From Myxococcaceae bacterium (GTDB lineage Bacteria; Myxococcota_A; Polyangia; Polyangiales; Ga0077539), in NCBI GenBank assembly GCA_004297725.1, contig SCUS01000092.1, forward strand, positions 357,839 through 421,838: a stretch of DNA of 64,000 nt, read 5' to 3'. A program made the translations under genes and the position numbers. The first letter of the stretch is position 1. Every line of letters starts with the position of its first letter. The notes below the pieces were generated by a model, which saw only the letters and a list, made by a program, of their open reading frames with translations, had not been told where the DNA came from and searched no databases. This document shows, one piece after another, positions 25,540 to 37,800 of this stretch.

Positions 25540-27651
25540 ATGGCGCAGAAGATGGTGGTTCCAATCACGTTCAGGATCGCTCAGGGCGGATCGGTGCGCA
25601 CCGAGACCATCGCCCAGGACGTGATCAAGGTCGGGCGAGACCAGAAGTCCCACCTGCGCATCGACGACGAGGGGGTCGCGAGGATGCACGCCGTCATCGA
25701 GGTGAAGCCCGATGACGTCCAGATCATCGACCTCGGGTCGGGGACGCAGGTCAACGGTCAGGCGGTCAACAAGGCCTCGCTTCGCACGGGTGACGTGATC
25801 ACCCTGGGCGGGGCGCAGATCACCGTAGAGGTCGGAGAGGCGCGCGAGGCTGGCACCTTCGTTCCGCCGTCCTCGCTGGCGGCTCCGCTCGGCGCGGCGG
25901 CCTCGGCGCTGGTGGTCGCGGAGGGCGGCTCCTCCCCCATCACCACGAGCTCGCTCGCGGGCGAAGGCGAGGAGATCTACCAGCTCATCAAGCGGGGCGA
26001 GATCAACCCCCACGAGGTCGAGGAGGTAGGCACCCACGCCGTCGAAGTCTCGGTGATGTGGAAGAGCTCGATCCTCCACGTGGCCCACCTTCGCGACAGC
26101 CAGAACTTCGTGCTCAGCGGCAAGGACACTGCGCTGGCCCCCGCCGACAAGGTGAGCGGCGCCCTCTGGGGCGTCGGTGGGCTGCTCATGATGGTCGGCG
26201 CCTCGAAGGCCGACCCGCAGCACCTCGCCGACAACACCGGCCTCATGATCGGCGGCGCCGGGGCCCTCACCGCGCTGGTGGGCTCGGGCGTGGGCATCAA
26301 GCTCAGCCACAAGAACGAAGACACCCTCTCCGACGTGACGCACTTCACCGTCGGTCCGGAGATCCTCGGCGGCGCCAGCGAGCTGCCGGTGGTGGTCAAC
26401 AACTCCGGCACGCGCTTCGTGTTCCTGCCGGGCGCGACCGGCGAGGTCGAGCTGCAGGGCGTGAAGCGCTCGCTCGACGACCTCAAGGCGCAGGGCCACG
26501 CTCGCCCGTCGACCGCGGTGCCCGGTGCCTTCGAGGTGAACATCCAGCCCGATGGCCGCTATCGCCAGGAGGTGGGCGGGCTCACCTTCGTGGCGAAGGT
26601 CGTCGCTCCGGGCCGCGTCGTCGCCGGGCACGTGAAGCGCGACAACGCGCTCATCGGCTCGGTCGCGGGCGGGTTCATGTTCGTGGCGGCGGCGGTGCTC
26701 ACCATGCACTTCGCCATCAGCGACGACTCCGGCTTCCTCTCCTCGGGCAACGAGGACGACCGCCTGCGCGAGCTCGCGGCGTTCATCCAGCGCCAGCAGG
26801 AGCGTCAGCCCGAGACCCCGCCGGTGCAGCAGGCGAACGACCAGCAGGAGGGCGGCACCGGGACCCGTCACCGCGGCGACGAGGGCAAGATGGGTCGGCG
26901 CGACTCGCCCACCCGCAGCGCCCGCTACGCCATCAAGAACAACGGCGAGCCCCCGCACCTCACCCGTCAGGCCGCCATCAACCAGGTGCAGAACCGCGGC
27001 ATCTTCGCGGCCCTCGGCGCCGCTGGCGGCGGCATGGCGGGCGGCGCCTCGGGCATCGTGTCGCCCTTCGGCGCGATGACCGAGTCGGGCGTCGACAGCC
27101 AGAACGCCAACGGCAACATGACCGGCGATACCGTCGGCGACGCCTTCGGCTACGGCGGCCTCGGCGGCGCGGGCACCGGCTGGGGTGGTGGTGGTACCGG
27201 TGAGGGCACCATCGGCATGGGCAACATCGGGACGATGGGCCACGGTTCAGGCACGGGCTCGGGCCAGGGCTACGGCTCCGGCGCGGGTCGCGGGCTGCGC
27301 AACCGCGGCACCACCGGCCCGACGGTTCGCGCGGCGCCTCCGACGGTGTCGGGTCTCCTCTCGCCGGAGGCCATCCGGCGCGTGGTGCTCCGCAACCTCG
27401 GTCAGGTGAACCACTGCTACGAGCAGGGCCTCGCCACGAGCCCCAACATCGCGGGTCGCGTGGTGGTCCGCTTCGTCATCGGCGGCACCGGAACGGTCAT
27501 CGGCTCCAACGTGGCCGACAGCTCGATCCCGGTGCCCAGCGTCGGCGAGTGCATCGCCAACGCGGTGCGCCGCTGGCAGTTCCCGGCCCCCGAGGGCGGC
27601 GGCGTGGTGACGGTGAACTATCCGTTCAACCTCCAGCCCGCCGACCAGTAA
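25540..27651 (+). CDS. FHA-transmembrane-TonB-like protein, GltG-like (AgmX/PglI C-terminal domain)
   Basis: 703 aa, GGGAG 4-8 nt before the ATG. About residues 25-100 form an FHA phosphothreonine-binding domain (VGRDQKSHLRIDD with Gly32/Arg33, VARMHA with His50, then QVNGQ). A middle domain (about 145-200) and a weakly hydrophobic Gly-rich region (about 205-255) precede a clear membrane helix (about 369-391, GSVAGGFMFVAAAVLTMHFAI). The periplasmic part is Gln- then Gly-rich (about 490-600) and ends in an AgmX/PglI-type TonB-like domain (about 605-700) with two cysteines (NHCYEQ, GECIAN). This is the known GltG layout: cytoplasmic phospho-sensor, inner-membrane pass, and a periplasmic arm able to contact TPR or outer-membrane partners. 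A Ser/Thr kinase target on the FHA partner is implied. Confidence 0.9.
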   Translation: MAQKMVVPITFRIAQGGSVRTETIAQDVIKVGRDQKSHLRIDDEGVARMHAVIEVKPDDVQIIDLGSGTQVNGQAVNKASLRTGDVITLGGAQITVEVGEAREAGTFVPPSSLAAPLGAAASALVVAEGGSSPITTSSLAGEGEEIYQLIKRGEINPHEVEEVGTHAVEVSVMWKSSILHVAHLRDSQNFVLSGKDTALAPADKVSGALWGVGGLLMMVGASKADPQHLADNTGLMIGGAGALTALVGSGVGIKLSHKNEDTLSDVTHFTVGPEILGGASELPVVVNNSGTRFVFLPGATGEVELQGVKRSLDDLKAQGHARPSTAVPGAFEVNIQPDGRYRQEVGGLTFVAKVVAPGRVVAGHVKRDNALIGSVAGGFMFVAAAVLTMHFAISDDSGFLSSGNEDDRLRELAAFIQRQQERQPETPPVQQANDQQEGGTGTRHRGDEGKMGRRDSPTRSARYAIKNNGEPPHLTRQAAINQVQNRGIFAALGAAGGGMAGGASGIVSPFGAMTESGVDSQNANGNMTGDTVGDAFGYGGLGGAGTGWGGGGTGEGTIGMGNIGTMGHGSGTGSGQGYGSGAGRGLRNRGTTGPTVRAAPPTVSGLLSPEAIRRVVLRNLGQVNHCYEQGLATSPNIAGRVVVRFVIGGTGTVIGSNVADSSIPVPSVGECIANAVRRWQFPAPEGGGVVTVNYPFNLQPADQ

Positions 27652-27776
27652 GCCCCCTCCGCCTCCCCCTCCTCCCTCTCTTCGCTCTTCACCTCGCTCC
27701 CCTCCACGACCCGGCGGCCGCCCTCGCGGCCCGGCGATCGTGTCGTCGCGCCCTCACAGAAGCGTCGGCTTTTCGA

Positions 27777-27806
27777 TTGTCGACCTCGCGGTCGTCCCCC
27801 TATCAT
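27777..27806 (+). promoter_or_regulatory. Sigma-70-like promoter candidate
   Basis: TTGTCG (27777-27782), an 18-nt spacer, then TATCAT (27801-27806), about 45 nt before the ATG of the TPR lipoprotein gene. It lies in a 200-nt gap whose first half is strongly pyrimidine-rich. This would let the last genes of the block be expressed separately. Confidence 0.45.
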
Positions 27807-27851
27807 CGCGCGCCGTCGGAGTCCGCATCGGGCTCCGCATCGAGGGTCGTG

Positions 27852-28718
27852 ATGAAGCGCTGGTGTGGTGTCTTCTTCGCTGTCGCCATGGCGACAGCCT
27901 GCAGCGAGTACAACCGCGAAGCGGTTCAGGACAACAACGCGGGGATGGCCCTGATGCGACAGGGTCGGCTCTCCGACGCGCGGGACAAGTTCCAGCGCGC
28001 CGCGGACGCCGATCCCAAGTTCGATCAGCCGCTCTACAACCTGTCGCTGGTGCACGTGCGCGAGCGACAGTGGGCGCCCGCCGCGGATGCGCTCACGCGC
28101 GCCATCGCGCGCAACCCCCGCAACGCCGAGTACCACTTCCAGCTGGGCAAGGCGCACTACAACCAGGAGCACTGGGAGCAGGCGCGCGCGGCGTTCCAGC
28201 AGGCGACGCAGGTCAGCCAGGGTTACTACCTCGCGTACTTCTGGCAGGGCATGGTGGCCGAGCGCCTCGACGAGCCGCAGGCCGCGCTGCAGGCGTACAC
28301 CACCGCGCTCACCAAGGCGCCGCGCAGCTACAACTCGTACGCGCACCTCGGGCGGCTCTACCGTCAGGTGCACGAGTACGACCGCGCCGCGCAGGTGCTC
28401 CGCGAGGGGCTGCGCATCGCGCCGGAGGGCGCCGTCGAGCGCGGCTCGATGCACAACGTGCTCGGCAACGTGCTGCTCGAGCAGGGCCAGCGCGAGGCCG
28501 CCGTGGAGGAGTTCGTCGCGGCCAACCGGGAAGACCCGGAGATGTCCGAGGCGATGTTCTCCGCGGGGTACACCCTCGCGGACATCCCCGAGCGGCGGCA
28601 GCAGGCGATCCTGTACCTGCAGCGCTTCATCGAGGCCCGCGGCGGCAACGCCCCCCGCGAGTACCTCGACATCGCGCAGAACCGGCTCGCGCAGCTCCAG
28701 AGCCCCGGCGCGCACTGA
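27852..28718 (+). CDS. TPR lipoprotein, unassigned member of the Glt-like block
   Basis: The 288-aa product starts at MKRWCGVFFAVAMATAC with a lipobox (Cys17, then Ser). At least six TPRs fill the mature chain (NAGMALMRQGRLSDARDKFQ, YNLSLVHVRERQWAPAADAL, YHFQLGKAHYNQEHWEQARA, AYFWQGMVAERLDEPQAALQ, YAHLGRLYRQVHEYDRAAQV, HNVLGNVLLEQGQREAAVEE). It is probably outer-membrane-anchored. In the Myxococcus gene order a beta-barrel gene (gltH) is expected about here; this lipoprotein occupies the slot instead, so its partner role is open. A separate promoter candidate lies just upstream. Confidence 0.9.
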   Translation: MKRWCGVFFAVAMATACSEYNREAVQDNNAGMALMRQGRLSDARDKFQRAADADPKFDQPLYNLSLVHVRERQWAPAADALTRAIARNPRNAEYHFQLGKAHYNQEHWEQARAAFQQATQVSQGYYLAYFWQGMVAERLDEPQAALQAYTTALTKAPRSYNSYAHLGRLYRQVHEYDRAAQVLREGLRIAPEGAVERGSMHNVLGNVLLEQGQREAAVEEFVAANREDPEMSEAMFSAGYTLADIPERRQQAILYLQRFIEARGGNAPREYLDIAQNRLAQLQSPGAH

Positions 28719-28804
28719 GCGCCCAACGCCGTATTCGCAGCACAGTGTCCCGCAGAGGGCGGAGCGCGAGCGCGCAGCACCGCTGAGGTCTTGAAGGAAC
28801 GACG

Positions 28805-31800
28805 ATGAGCAACTCCGACGACATCCAGGGCATCGACGGTTCGAACGCACTCGAAGCCTCCACGACGCTGCGTCCCCCGCCGGACCCGGACCGCCTGCGC
28901 GAGCTCGACGAGACCGCCGCGAAGTTCGAGGGCCAGAAGCGCTGGCAGGACCTCATCAAGACCCTCCAGGCCAAGTCCGAGATCCTCGACGACAGGGACG
29001 AGCGCGTCGCCCTGCACGAGCGCATCGCGGGCATCTACCTGGAGCGCTTCTCCAACCAGGCCGAGGCCATCAAGGCCAACGAGCACATCCTCGACATCGA
29101 CCCGGAGAACGCTCGCGCCATCGACTACCTCAAGTCGATGTACGAGAAGCGCAAGGACTGGGACAAGCTCCTGCGCATCCTGCGCCGCGAGGTGGCCGCC
29201 GCGCCCGCGTCGCAGCAGCTCGATCAGTACCTGGGCCTCGCCCGCTTCGTCACCGAGAAGGTCAAGCGACCGGAGGTGTGCACGGAGATGTGGGAGGAGG
29301 TCCTCGCGCGTGACCCGGGGCACCCCGAGGCGCTCTCGCAGCTCGCGGGCTTCTACGAGAAGTCCAAGGACTACGCCAAGCTCGCGGAGGTGCTGCGCTC
29401 GCAGGCCGCCATGACCGCGGACGTCGCGCAGCGCGTCCAGCTGCTGGTGAAGCTCGGGCTCATCGCCGGCGACCGGCTCAACGACGACGCCATCGCCGTC
29501 GAGGCGTGGCGCGGCGTGCTGGTGCTCGACCCCAACGACCGGCGCGCGCAGGAGGCCCTGAAGAAGCGCTACCTCACGATGCACGCGTGGGACGAGCTGG
29601 AGCAGTTCTACGCCGAGAGCGGGAAGTGGGACGAGCTCATCCGACTGCTGGAGCGCGAGGCGGAGAACCCCGCGGCGGACGACGCGACCAAGGTGTCGCT
29701 CTTCGCGAAGGTCGCGCAGCTCTGGGAGGTTCGGAAGGAGAAGGTCGACCGGGCGGCGCGCTACCTGGAGAAGGTGCTGGAGATCGACCCGGCGAACCGC
29801 GACGCGGCGCTGCGCCTGGTGCCGATGTACACCGCGGCCAACGACGCGAAGCGCCTCGCGACGGCGCTCGAGGTCAAGCGCCTCGGCGACGCGCCCGGAG
29901 ACGAGCAGGTCGACACGCTGCGCAAGCTCGGCGAGCTCTACGAGGGCCCGCTCGGGGAGGGCGCGCTGGCCTTCGATCGCTTCCGCGACGCGCTCGCGCA
30001 GGCTCCGTCGGACGAGCGATCGGTGGCCGACCTGGAGCGCGCGGCCGCCCTCACCGGCCGCTGGCGCGAGGCGCAGAACGCGCTGGAGTCCGCCATCGCG
30101 GATGCCTCGGTCGATGAGTCCGCGCGGGTCGGGCTGCGGCTGCGGTCGGGGTCCATCCTGGCGGCGCACCTCGACGACGTCGACGGCGCGGTGGCCCAGT
30201 ACCGCGCGGTGCTCTCCGGCGACCCGGCGCACCCGGAGGCCCTCGCGGCGCTCGAGTCGATGCTGCGCGCGCACGGCCAGTGGGCCGAGCTGCTCAACGT
30301 GCTCGACCGGCGCCTGGAGATCGTCACCGAGGCTGAGACCCGCAAGGCGCTGCTGCTCGACGTGGTGCGCGTCGCCGAGGAGCGGCTGCAGAACCTGCCC
30401 CGCGCGGTCGAGGCCGCGACGGCGATCGTGGCGGAGTTCGGCGACGACCCCGAGGCGCTCGCCGCGCTCTCGAGGCTCTACGAGAAGCAGGAGCAGTGGC
30501 CGCAGCTCGCCGAGGTGCTGCGCCGCGAGCTCGAGGTGCACGAGGCCTACGCCGACGAGGCGAAGGTGACCGCGATCCGCTTCCACCTGGCGACGGTGAC
30601 GCAGCAGCGGCTGGCCCAGCCCGCCGAGGCGCTGGGGCTCTACCGCGAGGTGCTCGCGAGCGCGCCGGATCACGACGGCGCGCGGCAGGCGCTCGAGGGG
30701 CTGCTCCGCGACCCGTCGCTGCGGCACGCGGCGGCGGAGGTGCTGCAGCCGGTGTACGAGCTGCGCGGGGACTGGGAGGCGCTGGTGCGGGCGCTCGAGA
30801 TCCTCGTGGCGGAGGGCGACGACAAGGCCGAGCGCGTGGCGCTGCTGCAGCGCATCGGCGCCGTGGCCGCGACGGAGCTGGGCCAGGCGCCGAGGGCGCT
30901 CGAAGCCTACGGGCGGGCCTTCCAGGAGGACCCCTCGAACGCCGAGGTGACGGACACCCTGATGCGCGTGTCCGAGGCCGTCGACGGGTGGCCGCAGGTG
31001 GTGGTGCTCTTCCGCGAGGCCGCCGAGCAGCAGGCCGGGACGCCCCTCGGGCGCGACCTCTACGTGCGCGTGGCGGAGATCGAGGGGCGCTTCCTCGGCA
31101 ACGTGCAGAACGCCGTGACGGCGCTCGAGCGCGTGCTGGAGTCGAACCCGGGCGACGTCGCGGTGCTGGAGGCCCTGGAGCGCACCTGGCGCTCGGCGGG
31201 GCGCTGGCCCGAGGTGCTCGCGACGCTGCGCCGTCGGCTCGATGTGACCGCCGACCCGGAGGAGTACGACCGGGTGCAGGCGGAGATCGCCGCCGTGCAG
31301 GACGAGCGTCTCAACGACGCCGACGCGAGCGTGGCGACCTACCACGCGATGCTCGAGCGCGACCCGACCAACGCCGTCGCGCTCACGGCGCTCGACCGGA
31401 TGTTTACCCGGTTGGGTAAGTGGCCCTCGCTGGCAGAGAACCTCGCGCAGCAGGTGTCGCTGGCTCCGGACGGCGAGAGCCGCGCGGCGCTCCAGTTCAG
31501 GCTCGCGGAGGTGCAGGACCAGCGGCTGGGCAACCGCGAGGCGGCGATCGAGATCCTGCGCGAGGTGGTGACCCGCGAGGAGTCGACCGACCGGGCCGTG
31601 GCGGCGCTGGAGGCGATGCTCGGCGACGCGACGTACACGGCGACGGTGGTCGACACGCTGGAGCCCGTGTACCGCGAGCGCGGCGCTTGGGACCGGCTGG
31701 TGCACGCGCTGGAGGTCCAGGCGGGGCTCTCCGATCGGGCGGCGAAGGTCGACCTGCTGCACCGGGTGGCGGAGCTGCGCGAGACGGCGCTGGACGACGG

Positions 31801-34800
31801 CGCCGGGGCCTTCGTGGCGCTCTCGCAGGCGCTGACGGAGGACTCTTCGCGCGAGGACACGCTCGCCGGGCTCGACCGGCTCGCCCGCTCGCTGGAGATC
31901 GACGGGGACTTCGTGGAGGTGATCGAGGCGCGCATCGGGGCGCTCGAGGAGGGGGACCCGGACGTGCGCGTCGCCCTGCACCGCCGCGCCTCCGCGGTGT
32001 GCGAGGAGCGCCTCCGGGACCTCGACCGCGCCATCGGGCACGAGGTCGCCGCGCTCGCGGTGCAGCCCGGCAACCTCGACGCCGTGTCGTCCCTGGAGCG
32101 GCTCTACCAGCTCACCGACCGGCCGAAGGAGCTCACCGAGACCCTGGTTCGCAAGGCGGAGATTCTCGACGACCTCGACGAGCGCAAGGCCTACCTGTGG
32201 CGCGCGGCGGAGATCTACGAGACGGTGCTCAACGACGTCGAGGGGGCGGTGGCCACCTACCGCCGCATCGTCGAGGTCGACGACAGCGAGGTGGCGGCGC
32301 TCGACGCGCTCATCCGCATCTTCGTGACCGGCCAGCGCTGGCCCGAGCTGCTCGCGGCCTATGAGAAGAAGGCCGCGCTCATCAGCGACGCCGACGAGAA
32401 GAAGCGCCTCTTCTTCGAGGTCGCGGCGGTCTACGAGAGCGAGCTGCACGACAACGACCGCGCCATCGACGCGTACAACCACGTGCTCGAGCTCGACCCG
32501 ACGGACCTGCTCGCGATCCAGAAGCTCGACGCGCTCTACACCGCGCAGGGCCGCTGGCAGGACCTGCTCTCGGTGCTCGAGCGCGAGGCCGAGCTCGCGG
32601 CGGACCCGGACGAGGTCGCGTCGTACCGGTTCCGCGTGGCGAAGCTGCACGAGGGCAACCTCGCGGACGTGCCGCGCGCGGTGGAGATCTACCGCGAGAT
32701 CCTGGAGACCATCCCCGACCACGCGCCCTCCATCGGCGCGCTCACGGCCATCCTCCGCGGCGACGGCGCGCCCCTCGCGGCCGCGGCGGTGCTGGAGCCC
32801 GTGTACTCCGCGGCCGGGTCCTTCGAGCCCCTCGTCGAGGTGCTCGAGGTGCAGGTGCGCAACACCGAGGACGTGCCCGCGAAGCTGGAGCTGCTCCAGC
32901 GCATCGCGGACGTCAACGAGTCGGCGCTCGACCGCCCGGAGGCCGCGTTCGACGCGATGGCCCGCGCCGTCGCGCTCGACCCGCGGGTCGAGGAGAACCT
33001 CGGCAACTTCGAGCGCCTCGCGGAGGGCCTCTCGCGCTGGGACACCGTGGTCGCCGTGTACGACGCCGCGGTCGGCGTGCTCGCGGACGACCCCTACCGA
33101 CAGGTCGAGCTGCTGCTGCGCGTGGGGCAGATCCACGAGGTGCAGCGCGCCGACGCCGACGCCGCCATCGCGCGGTACCGGGCGGTGCTCGACGTGGACG
33201 CCGGCAACGCGAGCGCGCTGCGGGCCCTCGACCGGCTCTACGAGGCGCTGGAGCAGTGGCCCCAGGTGGCCGAGGTGCTGCGCCGCGAGCTGACCCTGTC
33301 CGACCTCTCGCCCGACGACGCGGTGGCGCTGCGCTTCCGGCTCGGGCAGGTGCTGGAGCACCGGCTCGCGGACCCCGCCGGGGCGCTCGCGGCGTACCGC
33401 GAGATCATCGACGTGCAGGCCGACCACGCGGACACCGTCGCCGCGCTGGAGGGGATGTTCGCTCGGGACGTGCTGCGGGCGGAGGTCGCGGCGACGCTCG
33501 ACCCGCTCTACCGGATGACCGAGGACTGGGAGAAGCTGGCGGACCTGCAGGCGCGCACGCTCGACCTGATCCCCGACGTGGGCGACCGGGTGCTGGCGAT
33601 GCGGGGCATCGCGGAGATCCTCGAGGAGAAGCGCGGCGACGCGGCGGGGGCCTTCGCGTGGCTCGGCCGCGCCGTGAAGGAGGCGCCACTCGATGACCGC
33701 TCGCTGAGCGAGGTCGAGCGGCTCGCCGCGACGACCGGCGCCTGGGACGACCTCACCAACGTCTACGCCGACGTGGTCGAGGCGGAGACCTCGACCGACG
33801 AGGTGCGCGTGGCGATCGGCAAGCGCCTGGCGCGCGTGCACGAGGAGGAGCGCGGCGACCTGGCCTCGGCCGAGGGCGCGTACCAGTTCGTGCTGGACGT
33901 GGCCCCGCTCGACGCCGACGCGCTGGAGTCCCTCGACCGGCTGCACACCGCCTCCGGCGAGGCGGAGAAGCTCGTGGTGGTGCTCTCGCGGCGCGCGCAG
34001 ATCGTCGCCGACCCGGAGGAGAAGGTCGTCCACACGCTGCGGCTCGCGGCGATCCTGCGCGACGACCTCGGCCGCGTGGACGAGGCGGTGGTGCAGTACC
34101 GCGCGGTGATCGAAGGGGTCGACGCGCGCAACCGCCCGAGCCTCGACGCGCTGGAGGCGATCTACACGGCGCAGGAGCGCTGGGCGGACCTCTACGCGGT
34201 GCAGGAGCGCAAGCTCGACGCGGCGGACTCCGACGAGGAGCGCGCGGAGACGTACACCAAGATGGCCCGCATCGCGGAGTCCTACCTGGGGCGCCCGGAC
34301 GACGCGGTGAAGCTCTACGAGCAGGTGCTGGTGATCCGCGGCGAGGAGGCGGAGACGCTGAGCGCCATCGCCGCGCTGCACGAGGCCGCCGGCCGCTGGC
34401 AGGACCTCATCGACGTGCTCGAGCGGCAGCTCGGGAGCGAGTCCGACTCCGACCGGCGCGTGGAGATCGCGCTGCGCGTGGCGGCGGTCTACCTGGAGAA
34501 GCTCGGCGACGTCGAGCGGGCCATCGAGGGCTACCGGCGCGTGCTCGACATCGAGCCGGCGTCCTTCGACGCGCTGCGGGCGCTCGCGGCGATCTACCGC
34601 CACGGGCAGCGCTGGGACGAGCTGGTCGTCACGCTGCAGACGCTGATCTCGCTGGGCACCGCGACGCTCGAGAACGACGAGATCAAGGCCGCCTGGTCGG
34701 AGCTCGGCACCATCTACTGGACCGTCCTCGGCAACGGCGAGGAGTCCATCGACGCGTGGCGCAACGCGCTCGAGATCGATCCCACGGACGCGGCGTCGCT

Positions 34801-37800
34801 GTCGGCGCTGCTGGTGATCCACTCGGCGCGCGAGGAGTGGCGCGAGGTCGTCGACGTGCTGGGGCGCCAGGCCGCGGTTGCGGAGGACCCGGAGACGAAG
34901 GTCGCGCTGCACCTGCAGGCGGCGGACGTCTGGGAGCAGCGCATCGGCGAGCCGGACGGGGCGCGGGCCTCGTACGAGGCCGTGCTGGAGGCCGACGCGC
35001 TGCACGAGCGGGCCTTCACGGCGCTCGAGGCGCTGCACCGCGAGGCCGCGCGCTGGGATGAGCTGTCGGCGCTCTACGTGGCGCGGCACGACAAGCTGGC
35101 CGAGGACGGCAACGTCGCCGAGGCGGTTCCGTTCATGGTGCGGGCGGCGAAGGTGTTCGACGCCGAGCTGGGCGACCGGGAGCAGGCCTTCGCGGCGGCG
35201 CAGATCGCCTTCGAGGAGGACGTGACCAACGCCGAGGCGATCGCGGCGCTCGAGGCCATCACCGGCGCCTCGGGCAAGTGGAACGACCTGCTCAAGACCA
35301 CCATGGAGGCCTACACGGCGGAGCCCGCGGGGGCGCGCAAGACGCAGCTCGGGCTGCACGCCGCCAAGTGGTACGGCCTGGAGCTCGGGCACCCGGAGTG
35401 GGCGATCCCGATCTACACGCAGATCCTCGCGGCGGAGCCGGGCAACCTGCACGCGCTCCGGTCGCAGGGCGAGCTCTACCGGCGCCTGGGCCAGTGGCAG
35501 CCGCTCGCCAAGACCCTGCAGCGCGCGGTGGAGGTGGCCCGCTCACCCGAGGACCGTCGCGCGGCGCACGTGCAGCTCGGCGAGGTCTACGAGAAGAGCC
35601 TGAAGCAGCCGGCGCAGGCGGTGGAGCAGTTCCACGCGGCGCTGGCGATCGACGCGACGGACGGCGCGGCCCTCGCGGCGCTCGCGCGGGTGCACGCCGC
35701 CGCGGAGGACTGGCCCGCCCTCGTCGAGGTGCTGCGCCGCCACGTGGCGTCGGTCACCGATCCCGCCGAGGCCGCCGAGCTGCGCATGCGCGTGGGCTCG
35801 GTGCTCGAAGACCGCATCGGCGACCTGGAGGGCGCCGCCGCGGAGTACGCCACGGTGCTCTCGGCGGACCCGACCAACCTCGCCGCGATGCGCGGCCTGG
35901 AGGGCATCTACGCGCGCCTCGGCCGCAGCCAGGAGCTGCTCGCGGTGCTGGAGCAGCAGCTCGAGGTCGTGTCGACGGAGCGCGAGCGCATCAAGCTGCT
36001 CACGCGCATCGGCGAGATGCTGGAGGAGGAGTTCGTCCGGCCCGCGCTGGCCATCGAGCGCTTCGAGCGCGTGCTGGAGATCGACCCCTCGCACGACCCG
36101 TCGCTGCGCGCCCTCGAGCGCCTCTACCGCCAGACCGGCCAGTGGAACGAGCTCATCGCCACGCTGGAGCGCCACCTCACGGCCATCGGCGAGCGGCGCG
36201 ACCGGGTGCCGGTCTTCCTCCAGATGGGCCGCGTCTACGCCGACGAGAAGCGCGACGTGGAGCACGCGGAGGACGCGTTCCTGAACGTGCTGCAGATCGA
36301 CCCGGAGAACGTCGACGCGCTCGACGCGCTCTCGCGCATCTACGAGACGCGCGGCGACTGGCACCGCGCCACCGACATGCTCGAGCAGCTCGCGCAGTAC
36401 GTCGCCAGCGACCCGGCCAAGGCCGTCGAGCTGCGCGTCCGCGTGGGCAAGATCGCCGAGACCTCGCTGGGCGACGAGCTCCGCGCGGTGGACCAGTACC
36501 AGGCCGCGCTCGACATCGACCCGAGCCACCTGCCCGCCCTCGAGGCGCTGCGCGCCATCGCGACGCGGCGCGAGGACTGGTACGAGGTGGCCCGCTACCT
36601 CGACCGCGAGCAGGCGGCGACGGAGCTGCCGCGCACCCGCGCCAAGCTGCTCACCGAGCTCGGCCGCGTGAACGCGCAGTACCTGGACGACCAGGCGCAG
36701 TCGATCCGCTGCTACGAGGAGGCGCTGCGCTGCGACGCCGACCAGGAGGAGGCCGCGTGGCCGCTCTGCAACTACTACGTCTCCGAGCAGCGCTGGGCCG
36801 ACGCCGAGCCGCTGGCGGAGATGCTCACCCGCCGCGCGTCGCGGCGTGACCCGGCGGAGCAGCTCCAGATCCAGCTCACCATGGGCCGCGTCGCGGTGGC
36901 GCTCGGCAAGGGCGACCGCGCGATCAAGGCCTTCGCCGCGGCGCACGCGCTCGACCGGGCCAACGTGGAGGCCATCTCCGCGCTGGCGCTCGCCTACTTC
37001 GACAAGCAGGACTGGGACAACGCGTTCAAGCACTACCAGGTGCTGCTCGTGCACCACAAGGACGAGCTCGACGCCGAGGCGCGGGCCGACCTGTACTACC
37101 GGCTCGGCGTGGTGAAGTCCGCGCAGGGCGACCGGCGGCGCGCGGCGAACTTCCTCGAGAAGGCGCTGGAGGAGTACCCCGGGTACCGCCCGGCGCTCGG
37201 GGCGCTCATCGACACGCACTCCGCGAGCTCGGAGTGGGAGCAGGCGATCGGCTACCGCACGCAGCTCCTCGACATGGAGGACGACGAGGAGAAGCGCTTC
37301 GCGATGCTCCAGGAGATCGGCGCGCTCTGGCAGGACAAGGCCAAGAACACCCAGAAGGCCATCCAGGCCTTCGCGGGCGCGGCGGAGCTCAAGCCCCGCG
37401 ACCACGTGCTGCTGCACAAGCTGCTCGGGCTCTACACGGAGAGCAAGCAGTGGTCGAAGGTCATCGACGTGGTGCAGCGCATCAGCGACCTGGAGACCAA
37501 CACCGAGCGCAAGGCGCGCTACGCGTACTCGATCGCGTCGATCTACAACCAGGAGCTGAAGAACCCCGACGAGGCGCTGACCTTCTACAACCAGGCGCTC
37601 GACTACAACCCGGCGGAGCTCAAGCCCTTCGCGAAGGTCAACGAGATCCTGACGGCGCGGAAGGACTGGAAGAGCCTGGAGCGCGGCTACCGCGCGATGC
37701 TCAAGCGCATCATCAACAAGCCCGACTCCAAGGAGCTGGAGTTCAGCCTGCTGCACGCGCTCGGGCTCATCTACCGCGACCGGCTGATGCAGCCCGACGC

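Noticed and set aside
28364..35452. A 2362-codon open frame on the minus strand opposite the giant TPR gene
   Set aside because: Long antisense open frames are common at this GC content because stop codons are rare; its sequence is low-complexity Arg/Leu/Val with no domains, while the plus-strand frame shows regular TPRs.
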